Source: Pseudaquabacterium pictum
GTDB lineage: Bacteria; Pseudomonadota; Gammaproteobacteria; Burkholderiales; Burkholderiaceae_C
Assembly: GCF_005403045.1 (NCBI RefSeq)
Contig: NZ_BJCL01000007.1
Location: 238,946 to 302,945, forward strand
Reading direction: 5' to 3'
DNA: 64,000 nt
This document shows, in pieces, positions 1-9,702 of this stretch. How positions within the stretch are numbered: the first letter of the stretch is position 1; each line of letters opens with the position of its first letter. The notes under the pieces are model-generated. The model did not search any database. It worked only from the letters and a program-made list of their open reading frames with translations, and was not told the DNA's origin. Both the position numbers and the translations under genes were made by a program.

Positions 1-540
1 CGGCGCTCCGGCCGGGGACAGGCCGAAGGCACCGCTGGCGCCGGCCTTGCGCAGGCGCAGCTGGCGCTCGGCCGAATCCAGCATCCAGGCATGCAGCACC
101 GCGGCGCCGAACAGCGCATACGAGGCCACGCCCAGCAGCCAGTGCACCGGCGCCCACACGTTCAGCGCCGCCCGCACCTCGCCCGGAAAGGCCCAGGCCA
201 CCAGCACCACCGCCGCGCCGTTGATGGCCAGCACGCGGCGCACGCCGGGCAGCGGCATGAAGCGGCTCTCGATCTCGTGCACCGCCAGCACCAGCCAGAC
301 GGTGAGCGACAGCACCGGGCCGAAACCCAGGCGCGCACCCGGCTCGCCGCGGCCCCAGCCGCCGATGTCCAGCCCCAGCAGCACGGCGTGCAGCAGCCAG
401 CCCGCCACCAGCGCCGGCGCCGGCAGGCGCGACAGGCTGCGCGCGGGCCAGGCGGCCACCGCGTAGGCCAGCACCGCCATCAGCGCCAGCACCAGGGGCG
501 CGACGCCCAGGGTCTGGACAGGGGCGATCGGTAGAATCAT
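1..540 (-). CDS. Cytochrome c assembly protein, YpjD/CcsA-like inner membrane protein (C-terminus cut by window edge)
   Basis: An open frame starts at ATG 540 (MILPIAPVQTLGV...) and runs leftward off the window; 180 residues are visible. At least five hydrophobic segments can be seen, near residues 15-31, 44-58, 73-88, 104-119 and 131-149. The last carries the His-rich pattern typical of the CcsA/YpjD family (HWLLGVASYALFGAAVLHAW). In many proteobacteria a ypjD/ccsA-type gene lies divergently beside ffh, as here. CcsA-type proteins handle haem for cytochrome c maturation, whereas the role of the YpjD branch is less clear. The missing C-terminal part should hold the WWD-like region that would separate the two. 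The family call is fairly sure and the exact role is not. Confidence 0.8.
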   Translation of the reverse strand, partial: MILPIAPVQTLGVAPLVLALMAVLAYAVAAWPARSLSRLPAPALVAGWLLHAVLLGLDIGGWGRGEPGARLGFGPVLSLTVWLVLAVHEIESRFMPLPGVRRVLAINGAAVVLVAWAFPGEVRAALNVWAPVHWLLGVASYALFGAAVLHAWMLDSAERQLRLRKAGASGAFGLSPAGAP

Positions 541-592
541 CCGGGACAGTGTACTTTCGCGGCCACCCCCTCATGGCGTGCCCGCCATGCCC

Positions 593-1948
593 ATGGCCTC
601 CACCCTTTCAGACCGTCTGTCGCGCCTCGTCAAGACGATGCGCGGCCAGGCCCGCATCACCGACAGCAACGTCGCCGACATGCTGCGCGAGGTGCGCATG
701 GCCCTGCTGGAGGCCGACGTGGCGCTGCCGGTGGTGCGCGACTTCATCGCCCGCGTCAAGGAAAAGGCGCTGGGCACCGAGGTGGTGGGCTCGCTCAACC
801 CCGGCCAGGCGCTGGTGGGCGTGGTGCACAAGGAGCTGGCCGCCACCATGGGCGAGGGTGTCAGCGACATCAACCTGGCCACCCAGCCGCCCGCGGTCAT
901 CCTGATGGCCGGCCTGCAGGGCGCCGGCAAGACCACCACCACCGCCAAGCTGGCCAAGCACCTGATCGAGAAGCGCAAGAAGAAGGTGCTGACGGTCAGC
1001 GCCGACGTCTACCGCCCCGCGGCCATCGAACAGCTGAAGACGGTGACGCGCCAGGCCGGCGCCGAGTGGTTCCCGTCCACGCCCGACCAGAAGCCGCACG
1101 ACATCGCCCTGGCCGCCATCGACCATGCCCGCCGGCACTACTTCGACGTGCTGCTGGTCGACACCGCCGGCCGGCTGGCGATCGACGAGGCGCTGATGGC
1201 CGAGATCCGCGACCTGCACGCCACGCTCAAGCCCATCGAGACGCTGTTCGTGGTGGATGCGATGCAGGGCCAGGACGCGGTGAACACCGCCAAGGCCTTC
1301 AAGGAGGCGCTGCCGCTGACCGGCATCGTGCTGACCAAGCTGGACGGCGATTCACGCGGCGGCGCCGCGCTGAGCGTGCGCCAGATCACCGGTGCGCCGA
1401 TCAAGTTCGCCGGCGTGTCCGAGAAGATCGACGGCCTGGAGGTGTTCGACGCCGAGCGCCATGCCGGCCGGGTGCTGGGCATGGGCGACATCGTGGCCCT
1501 GGTCGAGCAGGTGCAGCAGAACGTCGACCTGGGCGCGGCGCAGAAGCTGGCCGACAAGCTCAAGTCCGGCGACGGCTTCGACCTGAACGACTTCCTGTCG
1601 CAGCTGGGTCAGATGAAGAAGATGGGCGGCCTGTCCGGCCTGATGGACAAGCTGCCCAGCCAGCTGACGGCCAAGGCCGGCAACGTCGACATGGACAAGG
1701 CCGAGCGCGATGTGAAGCGCATGGAGGGCATCATCCAGTCGATGACGCCGCTGGAGCGCCGCAAGCCCGAACTGCTGAAGGCCAGCCGCAAGCGCCGCGT
1801 GGCCGCCGGCGCCGGCGTGCATGTCCAGGAAGTCAACCGCCTGCTGAACCAGTTCGAGCAGATGCAGGGGATGATGAAGAAGATGAAGGGCGGCGGCCTG
1901 ATGAAGATGATGAAGCGCATGGGCGGGATGAAGGGGCTCGGCGGCTGA
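593..1948 (+). CDS. ffh: Signal recognition particle protein Ffh
   Basis: Ffh is the GTPase and signal-sequence-binding subunit of the SRP; it works with 4.5S RNA and FtsY to deliver membrane proteins co-translationally. The 451-residue product has an N domain (MASTLSDRLSRLVKTMRG), a G domain with P-loop GLQGAGKTTTT near residue 107, DTAGR near 190 and TKLDGDSRGG near 249, and a methionine-rich M domain ending in repeated MKKMKGG-type residues. Length is normal for the family. The ATG at 593 is chosen because MASTL is the usual Ffh beginning; in-frame GTG 578 and ATG 587 are possible. The upstream gene is divergent. The 3' end overlaps an opposing PEP-CTERM frame by 116 bp. Confidence 0.97.
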   Translation: MASTLSDRLSRLVKTMRGQARITDSNVADMLREVRMALLEADVALPVVRDFIARVKEKALGTEVVGSLNPGQALVGVVHKELAATMGEGVSDINLATQPPAVILMAGLQGAGKTTTTAKLAKHLIEKRKKKVLTVSADVYRPAAIEQLKTVTRQAGAEWFPSTPDQKPHDIALAAIDHARRHYFDVLLVDTAGRLAIDEALMAEIRDLHATLKPIETLFVVDAMQGQDAVNTAKAFKEALPLTGIVLTKLDGDSRGGAALSVRQITGAPIKFAGVSEKIDGLEVFDAERHAGRVLGMGDIVALVEQVQQNVDLGAAQKLADKLKSGDGFDLNDFLSQLGQMKKMGGLSGLMDKLPSQLTAKAGNVDMDKAERDVKRMEGIIQSMTPLERRKPELLKASRKRRVAAGAGVHVQEVNRLLNQFEQMQGMMKKMKGGGLMKMMKRMGGMKGLGG

Positions 1949-3053
1949 CCGCCGCGAGGCCGTGCGAGAGCCGGCGCTGCAGGGCCAGCACCACCAGCGC
2001 CAGCGCCACCACGCCCAGCGTGCCCGGCTCGGGCACCGCACGCGCACCGTCCACGCTCTGCCGCACTGCAGTGCCCGGCTTGCCACCGCCGCGGCGCCCG
2101 CCGTCCTCCAGGCCCAGTGCATGGCGCACGCCGGTCAGCCAGGGCAGCCGCGGCGCCGCATCGGCCGCCAGGCCGACCCAGGGCACCGGCCCGCCCCGCG
2201 CAGCCTGGGCCGCCGTCAGCGCCCGCTTGTCGACCTTCTCGCCGCGCGCGCCCAGCACCGACACATTGCCGCAGACATCGGGCACCATCACCGCGTGCAG
2301 CTGGCCGCGCGCATCCCGCACCTCGTACAGGTCGCCACGCTCCACATGGCCAGACGCGAAGTTGACCCGGGCGCCCACGCACAGGGTGTGGCCGTAGGTC
2401 ATCGCGAATGACCGCGGATTGAACTCGCGGCCATCGCCGACGGCACGGATCGCACCGGTGCGGATCTCCACCCGGTCGGTGATGGCACGCGCTGCGCGCC
2501 GCCGCGCCACCTCCTGCACCACCTCGGGCGGCAGCCTCGCCGCGCGCAGGGCCTGGGCGGTGGTGCCGCGGTAGGGCATGCGGCCGGGCTGGCCCCAGGC
2601 GCAGCCCTCGCGCACCGCCAGCGCCGGGCCGTCGGGCGCCGGCTCGGCAGCGGCCCGGGGCAGCGGCCTGGCCAGCGCGGCAGGCACCGGCCGGCCATCA
2701 TGGCTGACGCCCTCCGGCACGTCCCGCAGTGCGGCCTGGTCGGCCTGGTGGCCCACGGCCATCAGCACCACCACCGCGGCCGGCACGGCGCAGGCGACGG
2801 CGCCGCCGACCAGCAGCCACAGCCCCTGGCGCACACGCTGGGGCAGCCCCGGCGCACGCACGGCGGGCACCACCGGCACCGGGTGGCGGCCACGCGGCAG
2901 CAGGCCGGTCCAGCCGCAGCTGGCCGCACGGCAGCGGTAGCGGCGCAGGTCGGCGTCCAGTTGCGGCGCCAGATCGGCGACCAGCCGGCGGGTGCGGCGC
3001 AGGCGCAGGCCGCACTGCGGACAGGCACGGGACGGAACAGTTGAAGACAGCAC
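1833..3053 (-). CDS. Zinc-ribbon, single-TM protein with a PEP-CTERM-like tail (MHFG-family-like)
   Basis: The 406-residue frame begins at GTG 3053. Residues 11-14 (CPQC) and a second Cys pair (YRCRAASCGW) form a likely zinc ribbon. A hydrophobic segment follows (LWLLVGGAVACAVPAAVVVL), then a domain containing MTYGHTLCVGARVNF, ERGDLYEVRDARG and VMVPDVCGNVSVL. I associate these motifs with the PEP-CTERM family named after an MHFG motif; that link comes from memory and is tentative. Near the end lies VPEPGTLGVVALALVVLALQRR, a typical PEP-CTERM signal: motif, TM helix, basic cluster. PEP-CTERM tails are normally processed by exosortase, and none is encoded here. The frame runs about 47 residues past the signal, antisense to the ffh M domain, which is odd. 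The true end may be affected by a lost stop codon. Confidence 0.65.
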   Translation of the reverse strand: MLSSTVPSRACPQCGLRLRRTRRLVADLAPQLDADLRRYRCRAASCGWTGLLPRGRHPVPVVPAVRAPGLPQRVRQGLWLLVGGAVACAVPAAVVVLMAVGHQADQAALRDVPEGVSHDGRPVPAALARPLPRAAAEPAPDGPALAVREGCAWGQPGRMPYRGTTAQALRAARLPPEVVQEVARRRAARAITDRVEIRTGAIRAVGDGREFNPRSFAMTYGHTLCVGARVNFASGHVERGDLYEVRDARGQLHAVMVPDVCGNVSVLGARGEKVDKRALTAAQAARGGPVPWVGLAADAAPRLPWLTGVRHALGLEDGGRRGGGKPGTAVRQSVDGARAVPEPGTLGVVALALVVLALQRRLSHGLAAVSRRAPSSRPCASSSSSGRRPSSSSSSPASARTGSAGG

Positions 3054-3142
3054 CTCTGCATATCGGCCACCGGGCCGGGATGTGCAGGCACAACATCACG
3101 GCCGCGGCTGCAGCGGACGCGCGCTGCGGCCGACAACCTGAG

Positions 3143-3592
3143 GTGAGCCACATCCACCCCTTCGCGCGCCGCGCCGGCGCCGCCCTGGCCCTGTGCCTGG
3201 CGCTGCCACCCATCCCGGCACGGGCCGGGGAGGCGCCCGACCTGGCCACCGGCGTGCTGGCCGAGGTGAACCGCTACCGCGTCAGCCAGGGTCTGGTGCC
3301 GCTGGTGGCCGACGACCGGCTGCAGGCCATCACCCTGGCCCACAGCCAGGCAATGGCGCAGCAGGGCCGGCTCAGCCACGGCGGCTTCCAGCAGCGCTTC
3401 GACCGCAGCGGCGCACGGCTGTGCGTGGAGAACCTGGCCGCCGGCTCGCTGCAGCCGGCGCGGGTGGTGGCGGCGTGGCAGCGCTCGCCAGAGCACCACC
3501 GCAACCTGCTGGAGCCGCGGGTGCAGGTGGCTGGCGTGGCGGCCACAGGCAGCGTGGTCAGCCTGCTGGCCTGCCGCTTCGACAGCCCGTGA
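3143..3592 (+). CDS. Secreted CAP-domain (SCP/PR1-like) protein
   Basis: A short exported protein. The N-terminus is basic then hydrophobic (FARRAGAALALCLALPPIPARA), a good Sec signal with a likely cut after ARA. The mature part has the CAP pattern: LAEVNRYRVSQGLVPLVADDRLQAITLAHSQAMA, then LSHGG, CVENLAAG and AWQRSPEHHRNLL. These correspond to the conserved Asn, His, Glu and His of the CAP fold. Bacterial CAP proteins are often of unknown function. The GTG at 3143 gives a compact signal peptide; ATG 3080 in the same frame would add 21 residues. The gene is divergent from the PEP-CTERM gene and ends directly against the ftsY stop on the other strand. Confidence 0.8.
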   Translation: MSHIHPFARRAGAALALCLALPPIPARAGEAPDLATGVLAEVNRYRVSQGLVPLVADDRLQAITLAHSQAMAQQGRLSHGGFQQRFDRSGARLCVENLAAGSLQPARVVAAWQRSPEHHRNLLEPRVQVAGVAATGSVVSLLACRFDSP

Positions 3593-4768
3593 TCAGCTCA
3601 GCAGCGCCTGGGCGAACTCGCGCGCGCTGAAGGTCTGCAGGTCTTCCAGCTTCTCGCCCACGCCGATGAAGTAGACCGGCACCGGCCGCTCGCGGGCGAT
3701 CGCCGCCAGCACACCGCCCTTGGCCGTGCCATCGAGCTTGGTGACGATCAGGCCGGTGAGGCCCAGCGCATCGTCGAAGGCCTTCACCTGGGTCAGCGCG
3801 TTCTGGCCGGTGTTGCCATCGACCACCAGCAGCACCTGGTGCGGCGCGCCGGCATCGGCCTTGGTGATCACGCGCTTGATCTTCTTCAGCTCCTCCATCA
3901 GGTGCAGCTGGGTGGGCAGGCGGCCGGCGGTGTCGGCGATCACCACGTCGCGCTTGCGGGCCTTGCCGGCGCTCACCGCATCGAATGCCACCGCCGCCGG
4001 GTCGGCGCCCTCCTGGCTGATGATCTCGACCCGGTTGCGGTCAGCCCACACGGCCAGCTGCTCGCGCGCGGCGGCGCGGAAGGTGTCGGCGGCGGCCAGC
4101 AACACGGTCTGCTCGGCATCGGCCAGGTGGCGGGTGAGCTTGCCGATGCTGGTGGTCTTGCCGGCGCCGTTGACGCCGACCACCATCATCACCGTGGGCT
4201 GGAATTCGCCGACCACCAGCGCCTTCTCCAGTGGCTGCAGCAGTTCGGTCAGCGCATCGCCCAGCAGCGCCTTCACCCGCGCCGGGTCGGTGGCCTTGGC
4301 GTCCTTCACCCGGCGCTTCAGGTCGGACAGCAGGAACTCGGTGGCCTTGACGCCGGCATCGGCCATCAGCAGGGCCGATTCCAGCTCTTCGTACAGCGCA
4401 TCGTCGATCTGCGTGCCGGTGAAGACCTGGGCGATGCCGCTGCTGGTCTTGCGCAGGCCGTTGCGCAGCTTGTCGAGCCAGCTCTGGCGGGCGGGCGGCG
4501 GGGCGGGCGGCGCGGCCTCGACCACCGGCAGCACCGGGGTGGCTGCAGGCGCTGGCGCTGGTGCCGGTGCCAGCGCTGGTGCCTGGGATGCGACCGGTGC
4601 ATGCTGCTCGGCCGGTGCCGCTGGCGCGCCGGTGAGCTTGTTGACCGCGGTCTTCCACCATGAGCCGCCGCCCTCGGCAGCCGGTGGCGCGTCGGCAGGC
4701 GCGGCTGCCGGTGGCGCGGGTGCGGCCTCGGGCGGGGATGCCGACTTTTTCTTGAAGAAGCTGAACAT
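3593..4768 (-). CDS. ftsY: Signal recognition particle receptor FtsY
   Basis: FtsY is the membrane-bound SRP receptor GTPase that docks Ffh-ribosome complexes. The 391-residue product begins MFSFFKKK, followed by about 90 Pro/Ala-rich residues (the variable A domain). The N domain (SWLDKLRNGLRKTSSGIAQVF) comes next, then a G domain with GVNGAGKTTSIGKL near residue 197, ADTFRAAAREQL, DTAGRLPT near 278 and VTKLDGTAKGG. It ends near FSAREFAQALLS, as usual. Upstream, 65 bp separate it from a divergent tRNA-Met gene. ffh and ftsY lying within about 1.6 kb of each other is uncommon. Confidence 0.97.
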   Translation of the reverse strand: MFSFFKKKSASPPEAAPAPPAAAPADAPPAAEGGGSWWKTAVNKLTGAPAAPAEQHAPVASQAPALAPAPAPAPAATPVLPVVEAAPPAPPPARQSWLDKLRNGLRKTSSGIAQVFTGTQIDDALYEELESALLMADAGVKATEFLLSDLKRRVKDAKATDPARVKALLGDALTELLQPLEKALVVGEFQPTVMMVVGVNGAGKTTSIGKLTRHLADAEQTVLLAAADTFRAAAREQLAVWADRNRVEIISQEGADPAAVAFDAVSAGKARKRDVVIADTAGRLPTQLHLMEELKKIKRVITKADAGAPHQVLLVVDGNTGQNALTQVKAFDDALGLTGLIVTKLDGTAKGGVLAAIARERPVPVYFIGVGEKLEDLQTFSAREFAQALLS

Positions 4769-4816
4769 TTATGGAAGTGCGTTGGAAGCGGCGATGAAGC
4801 CCGCGAAATCAGCCGC

Positions 4817-4822
4817 TATAAT
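4817..4822 (+). promoter_or_regulatory. -10 element of the tRNA-Met promoter
   Basis: A perfect TATAAT lies 11 bp before the tRNA 5' end, so transcription would begin almost at the mature 5' end. The -35 region, around 4794-4799, is poor (ATGAAG). The spacing is consistent with a sigma70 promoter. Confidence 0.6.
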
Positions 4823-4833
4823 GGCGGGCTCAT

Positions 4834-4910
<77 letters not shown>

Positions 4911-4917
4911 ACACCTG

Positions 4918-4951
4918 AAAGCCCGCCGGCCCCAAGCCGGCGGGCTTTCTT
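4918..4951 (+). terminator. Rho-independent terminator, probably bidirectional
   Basis: A 13-bp stem (AAAGCCCGCCGGC / GCCGGCGGGCTTT) with a CCCAA loop sits 7 bp after the tRNA. Its outer A-T pairs give a short U tract on either strand, so it can also end the leftward arabinose transcript, whose last gene stops at 4967. Confidence 0.85.
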
Positions 4952-4966
4952 CATGGTGCGCACGCC

Positions 4967-5977
4967 TCAGGCCGGCGGCGTGTCGAAGGCCAGCCGCAGC
5001 GTGTGCTGCCAGACCTGGCCGGGCAGCAGCCAGACTGGCGGCTGCGGCCACTCCGGGTGGTGCACGCTGTCGGGCAGCCATTGCGGCTCCAGCGCGAGGC
5101 CGGCGTGGGCCGCCAGCGCACCGCCATCGCGGGCGGGCTCGCCCGCGAGGTGGCCGCCGGTGTAGAGCTGCAGCGACGGCATCGTGGTGAACAGCCGCAT
5201 CCACAGCCGCGCATCGGCCGAGACCAGCACCGCGGCCGGGTGCTGCATCGGCCGGGTCTGGGGCGTGAGCAGCAGGCCATGGTCGTAGATGCCCGCAGCC
5301 CGGTCGTCGATGCGGCGCAGCGTGCGGAAGTCGAAGGCACCGCCGTCCACCGGGTCGAGGACGCCGTGCGGAATCAGGCTGTCGTCCACCGGCGCCACAT
5401 GGCTGGCGTCGATCTGCAGGCGGTGCCGGCGCACATCGCCGGTCCGGCCGTCGAGGTTGAAGTAGGCGTGGTTGGTGAGGCACACCGGCGTGGGCGCGTT
5501 GCAGCGCGCCTGGAACTGCTGTTCGATGACGCCGCCGCCGCACAGCGTCACCGTCACCGCGATGTCGAGCGCGCCCGGGAAGCCCTGGTCGCCGGCGGGC
5601 GAGTGCAGCGTCCAGCTGGCGCTGTCGGTGCGGCGATCGCACAGCTGCCAGCGCCGGCGGTCGTAGCCATCGGGCCCGCCGTGCAGCTGGTGCGGCGAGC
5701 CGGGCTGCGGCTGCAGCGCCCAGTGCTGGCCGTCACGGTCGATCGCCGCACCGGCGATGCGGTTGGCCACCCGGCCGACGGTGGCGCCCAGGTAGGCGTG
5801 GTTGCGCAGGTGCCAGTCGGGCGTGGCGCCGCCCAGCAGCACCTCGCGCGGCTGCGGCTCCCCCGGCACCGGCACCTGCAGCGACCACCAGGTGGCGCCG
5901 ATGTCGAGCAAACGCAGGCGCAGGCCGTCCGCGCCGACCAGCTCCACGACCTGCACCTCTGCCGGCCCGGCGCTCAT
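4967..5977 (-). CDS. galM: Aldose 1-epimerase (mutarotase)
   Basis: Mutarotases interconvert the alpha and beta anomers of aldoses, supplying the anomer used by the next enzyme; here the sugar is likely L-arabinose. The 336-residue product shows GalM features: [38 protein letters not shown] with a catalytic His near 170, and LALEPQW with the catalytic Glu near 297. ATG 5977 overlaps the araC stop (ATGA), so the two are translationally coupled. It is the last gene of the leftward transporter-araC-galM operon. The neighbours suggest a role in arabinose use rather than a housekeeping galactose role. Confidence 0.92.
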   Translation of the reverse strand: MSAGPAEVQVVELVGADGLRLRLLDIGATWWSLQVPVPGEPQPREVLLGGATPDWHLRNHAYLGATVGRVANRIAGAAIDRDGQHWALQPQPGSPHQLHGGPDGYDRRRWQLCDRRTDSASWTLHSPAGDQGFPGALDIAVTVTLCGGGVIEQQFQARCNAPTPVCLTNHAYFNLDGRTGDVRRHRLQIDASHVAPVDDSLIPHGVLDPVDGGAFDFRTLRRIDDRAAGIYDHGLLLTPQTRPMQHPAAVLVSADARLWMRLFTTMPSLQLYTGGHLAGEPARDGGALAAHAGLALEPQWLPDSVHHPEWPQPPVWLLPGQVWQHTLRLAFDTPPA

Positions 5978-6894
5978 GCGGGCGCTCCGGCGGCGGGCAA
6001 GTCGCCCCAGGGATCGTGCGCCTCCTCGCTGCTGCGGCGGAACTCGGTCGGGCTGACCCCCACCCGCTTGCGGAACACGCGGGAGAAGTAGAGCTGGTCG
6101 TCGTAGCCCACCCGCCCGGCGATCGCCGACACCGGCGCGGTGGTGCTCTGCAGCATGTGCTTGGCCAGGATGACGCGCTGGTCCTCGCGCCAGCGCACCA
6201 GGCTCACGCCCATCTGGTCGCGGAACAGGTGCGCCAGGCGCGACGGCGACAGGCACACATGCTGGGCGATCTCGTCGAGCGTGAGCTCGCGCGCCAGGTG
6301 GTTGGCGATGTGCTGGCAGGCCGCCAGCACCCGCGGGTCGAGCGGGCGTGACTGGAAGCCCGGCATCTCCTCGTGGCAACGGATCAGCAGCCGTTCCAGC
6401 AGGTTGATCGCCAGCTCTTCCGAGGTGCGCTTGCCGCCGCGGTGGGTGGTGTCGATGTCGATGAACAGCTGCTCGAACTCACGCCGCAGCGCCGGGTCGG
6501 CCAGGTGCAGCCGCCCCACCTTGCCGCCGGCGCGCGTGGGCCACTGCAGCCAGGCGGCCCAGAAGCCGCGCGGGCGGAAGTACACCCAGCGGTGGTACCA
6601 GCTGTCGCTGTCGGGCGCGCGGCCATAGTAGTGCGGCGTGCCGGCCGGGAACAGCAGCACGTCGCCCAGGCCGAATTCGGAGGTCTGGTCGCCATCACGC
6701 ACGCTGCCCTGGCCCTGCACCGTGAGGTTGATGATCCAGCCCTTCATGCCGCCGGGGCGGTCGATGGTGAAGTCGAGCGTGCCGCCGCGCTCGATCGGCG
6801 TGAGCCCGGCCACCAGGTACAGGTTGAACGAGTAGCCCGGCAGCAGCGGGTTGAGCTGCTGGGCCGAGGCCTGGGGCAGGCGGCGCGGGGCCAT
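5974..6894 (-). CDS. araC: Arabinose operon regulator AraC
   Basis: The 306-residue product closely follows E. coli AraC. It has [21 protein letters not shown] at the start of the sugar-binding cupin, [47 protein letters not shown] and [13 protein letters not shown]. The C-terminal double helix-turn-helix carries [18 protein letters not shown] and [20 protein letters not shown]. This is more than generic AraC-family similarity, so I use the name araC. ATG 6894 lies 5 nt after the permease stop. Placement downstream of the transporter it would control, rather than beside araB, differs from E. coli. Its likely target is the AraC-like element between chvE and araB. Confidence 0.93.
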   Translation of the reverse strand: MAPRRLPQASAQQLNPLLPGYSFNLYLVAGLTPIERGGTLDFTIDRPGGMKGWIINLTVQGQGSVRDGDQTSEFGLGDVLLFPAGTPHYYGRAPDSDSWYHRWVYFRPRGFWAAWLQWPTRAGGKVGRLHLADPALRREFEQLFIDIDTTHRGGKRTSEELAINLLERLLIRCHEEMPGFQSRPLDPRVLAACQHIANHLARELTLDEIAQHVCLSPSRLAHLFRDQMGVSLVRWREDQRVILAKHMLQSTTAPVSAIAGRVGYDDQLYFSRVFRKRVGVSPTEFRRSSEEAHDPWGDLPAAGAPA

Positions 6895-6899
6895 TGCGG

Positions 6900-8111
6900 T
6901 CAGGCCTTGCCGTGGCGGTTGTTGAGCACGTCGAAGGCCACCGCGCCCAGCAGCACCAGGCCCTTGATGACCTGCTGGTAGTCGATGCCCACGCCGAGGA
7001 TGGACATGCCGTTGTTCATCACGCCCATGATGAAGGCGCCGATCACCGCGCCCATCACTTTGCCCACGCCGCCCGAGGCCGAGGCGCCACCGATGAAGCA
7101 GGCCGCGATCACGTCCAGCTCGAAGCCCAGGCCGGCCTTGGGCGTGGCCGTGTTCAGCCGCGCGGCGAACACCAGGCCCGCCAGCGCCGCGAGCATGCCC
7201 ATGTTGACGAAGGCGGCAAACGCCAGCCGCTCGGTGCGGATGCCCGACAGCCGCGCCGCCTTCTCGTTGCCGCCCAGCGCATAGATGCGCCGGCCCAGCA
7301 CCGTGCGCTGGGTGACGAAGTCGAACACGAGGATCAGCGCGCCCATCACCACCAGCACATTGGGCAGGCCCTTGTAGGTGGACATCAGCCAGACCAGCAG
7401 CATCAGCAGCGCCGAGAACAGCAGCGTGCGGCCCGCAAACAGCAGGCCCGGCTCGACCGCGAGGCCATGCCGTTGCTGCGCCAGGCGCTGGCGCCAGGCG
7501 GCCAGCGCCAGCGCCACCGTGACCAGCGCCCCCAGCAGCAGCGAGGTCAGGCGCAGGCCGGAATCGGCCAGCAGCTCGGGCACGAAGCCGGAGCTGAGCT
7601 TCTGGAAGCCATCGGGGAACGGCCCGAGCGACTGGCCCTGCAGCAGCGCCAGCGCCAGCCCCTTGAACACCAGCATGCCCGCCAGCGTGACGATGAACGA
7701 CGGGATGTGCAGGTAGGCCACAAACCATCCCTGGGCCGCGCCGATCACCCCGCCCACCACCAGGCACAGCAGCGTGGCCGGCAGCGGATGCCACTCCAGC
7801 TGCACCATCAGCACCGCGGCCAGCGCGCCGACGAAGCCGCACACCGAGCCCACCGACAGATCGATGTGGCCGGCCACGATCACCAGCAGCATGCCCAGCG
7901 CCATGATGACGATGTAGCTGTTCTGCAGCACCAGGTTGGTCAGGTTCAGCGGCTGCATCAGCGTGCCGTCGGTCATGACCTGGAAGAAGGCCATGATCGC
8001 CAGCAGCGAGCCCAGCATGCCGTACTCGCGCAGGTGGTGCTTCAGGTGGGCCAGCACGCCGGGCGCGGCCTCGGCCGCGGGCGTGGGCTTGGTGATCGTG
8101 GTGGTGTTCAT
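6900..8111 (-). CDS. gguB: Multiple-monosaccharide ABC transporter permease (GguB/MmsB-like)
   Basis: Inner-membrane channel of a ChvE-GguAB-type sugar importer. The 403-residue protein has about ten hydrophobic segments. It carries the sugar-permease signatures [24 protein letters not shown] and [20 protein letters not shown], and ends [19 protein letters not shown]. It is longer than RbsC-type permeases because of a central extension, as in XylH/GguB proteins. ATG 8111 overlaps the ATPase stop (ATGA). The substrate is likely L-arabinose, judged from the cluster; the family also carries galactose, xylose and glucose. Confidence 0.9.
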   Translation of the reverse strand: MNTTTITKPTPAAEAAPGVLAHLKHHLREYGMLGSLLAIMAFFQVMTDGTLMQPLNLTNLVLQNSYIVIMALGMLLVIVAGHIDLSVGSVCGFVGALAAVLMVQLEWHPLPATLLCLVVGGVIGAAQGWFVAYLHIPSFIVTLAGMLVFKGLALALLQGQSLGPFPDGFQKLSSGFVPELLADSGLRLTSLLLGALVTVALALAAWRQRLAQQRHGLAVEPGLLFAGRTLLFSALLMLLVWLMSTYKGLPNVLVVMGALILVFDFVTQRTVLGRRIYALGGNEKAARLSGIRTERLAFAAFVNMGMLAALAGLVFAARLNTATPKAGLGFELDVIAACFIGGASASGGVGKVMGAVIGAFIMGVMNNGMSILGVGIDYQQVIKGLVLLGAVAFDVLNNRHGKA

Positions 8112-9646
8112 GCGGCTTGGCGGCTGGCGGTCATGATCGCCTTCATGATGGCTTCCTGCGAGGCGTCGGCCGTGGGCATCTCGGCGACGAAGCGGCCCTC
8201 GCACATCACCAGGATGCGGTCGGTGATGCCCAGCAGCTCCGGCATCTCGGACGAGATGACGATGACGCTGCGGCCCTCGGCGGCCAGCTGGGCGATGAGG
8301 GCATAGATCTCGTACTTGGCACCGACGTCGATGCCGCGGGTGGGCTCGTCGAGGATCAGCACCTGCGGGTCGGTGAACAGCCACTTGGCCAGCACCACCT
8401 TCTGCTGGTTGCCGCCCGAGAGGTTGACCACGCGCTGGGTGGTGCCGGCGCTGCGGATGCGCAGCCGCTCGCGGAAGCCCTGGGCCACGCCATGTTCGCG
8501 CCCCCTGTCGATCACGCCCCAGCGCGCCACGCCGGCCAGCCGGGCCAGTGGGATGTTGAAGCGCAGGTCGCCGTCGAGCACCAGGCCGCTGCCCTTGCGG
8601 TCTTCGGTGACATAGGCCAGACCCGCGGCCACGGCCTGCGGCACGGTGCGCAGGTCCACATCGCGGCCGTTGAGCTGCACCCGGCCGGAGATGCGCGCAC
8701 CCCAGGCCCGGCCGAACAGGCTCATCGCAAACTCGGTGCGGCCCGCGCCCATCAGGCCGGCGATGCCCAGGATCTCGCCGCGGCGCAGGTCGAGGTCGAC
8801 GCCCTTGATCACCGCGCGCTCGGGGCGCTCGGGGTCGTGCACCCGCCAGCCGCGCACCGCCAGCACCGTCTCGCCGATGGCGGGGGTGCGCGGCGGGTAG
8901 CGGTCGGCCATGGCGCGGCCGACCATGCCGCGGATGATGCGGTCCTCGTCAACCGGGGTGCTGCGACAGTCGATCGATTCGACGGTGCTGCCGTCGCGCA
9001 GCACTGTCACCGTGTCGGCCACGCGGGCGATCTCGTTGAGCTTGTGCGAGATCAGGATGCAGGTGATGCCCCGGGCCTTGAGCTCCAGCAGCAGCGTGAG
9101 CAGCGCCTGGCTGTCGCGCTCGTTGAGGCTGGCGGTGGGCTCGTCGAGGATCAGCAGCCGCACCTGCTTGGCCAGCGCCTTGGCAATCTCCACCAGCTGC
9201 TGCTGGCCCACGCCCAGCTGGCCCACCGGCGTGGCCGGCGACAGCGCCAGCCCCACCTTGGCCAGCAGTTCCCGGGCGCGGGCGAAGCTGGCGCCCGCAT
9301 CGACCACGCCGTGGCGGGCGATCTCATGGCCGAGGAACAGGTTCTCGGCGATCGACAGCTGCGGCACCAGGGCCAGCTCCTGGTGGATGATGATGATGCC
9401 CAGGGCCTCGCTGTCGCGGATGCCGGCGAACTGCCGCACCGCGCCGTCGAAGACGATGTCGCCGGTGTAGCTGCCAGCCGGGTGCACGCCCGAGAGCACC
9501 TTCATCAGCGTGGACTTGCCGGCGCCGTTCTCGCCCACCAGGGCATGGATCTCGCCGGTGGCCACGCGCAGGTTGACGCGGTCGAGCGCCACCACGCCCG
9601 GAAACGTCCGGCGGATGGCGCGCATCTCGAGCAGGGGCTGGTGCAT
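8108..9646 (-). CDS. gguA: Multiple-monosaccharide ABC transporter ATPase (GguA/MmsA-like)
   Basis: A 512-residue duplicated ATPase of the carbohydrate-uptake type 2 class. The first half has Walker [10 protein letters not shown] near residue 38, signature [16 protein letters not shown] and Walker [12 protein letters not shown]. The second half has a degenerate P-loop ([10 protein letters not shown]), but an intact [15 protein letters not shown] signature and [20 protein letters not shown]. Loss of the second P-loop is normal for this class. It lies 56 bp after the binding protein gene in the same operon. Confidence 0.93.
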   Translation of the reverse strand: MHQPLLEMRAIRRTFPGVVALDRVNLRVATGEIHALVGENGAGKSTLMKVLSGVHPAGSYTGDIVFDGAVRQFAGIRDSEALGIIIIHQELALVPQLSIAENLFLGHEIARHGVVDAGASFARARELLAKVGLALSPATPVGQLGVGQQQLVEIAKALAKQVRLLILDEPTASLNERDSQALLTLLLELKARGITCILISHKLNEIARVADTVTVLRDGSTVESIDCRSTPVDEDRIIRGMVGRAMADRYPPRTPAIGETVLAVRGWRVHDPERPERAVIKGVDLDLRRGEILGIAGLMGAGRTEFAMSLFGRAWGARISGRVQLNGRDVDLRTVPQAVAAGLAYVTEDRKGSGLVLDGDLRFNIPLARLAGVARWGVIDRGREHGVAQGFRERLRIRSAGTTQRVVNLSGGNQQKVVLAKWLFTDPQVLILDEPTRGIDVGAKYEIYALIAQLAAEGRSVIVISSEMPELLGITDRILVMCEGRFVAEMPTADASQEAIMKAIMTASRQAA

Positions 9647-9702
9647 CGTGGGTCACATCCAGGCCATGGCGCGGGGCGCGCGCGGCCTGCGGATGCGCCT
9701 CC

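Noticed and set aside
6894..8306. Long His/Gln-rich frame antisense to the gguB permease
   Set aside because: Composition is that of a reversed GC-rich gene, and it opposes a well-supported permease.
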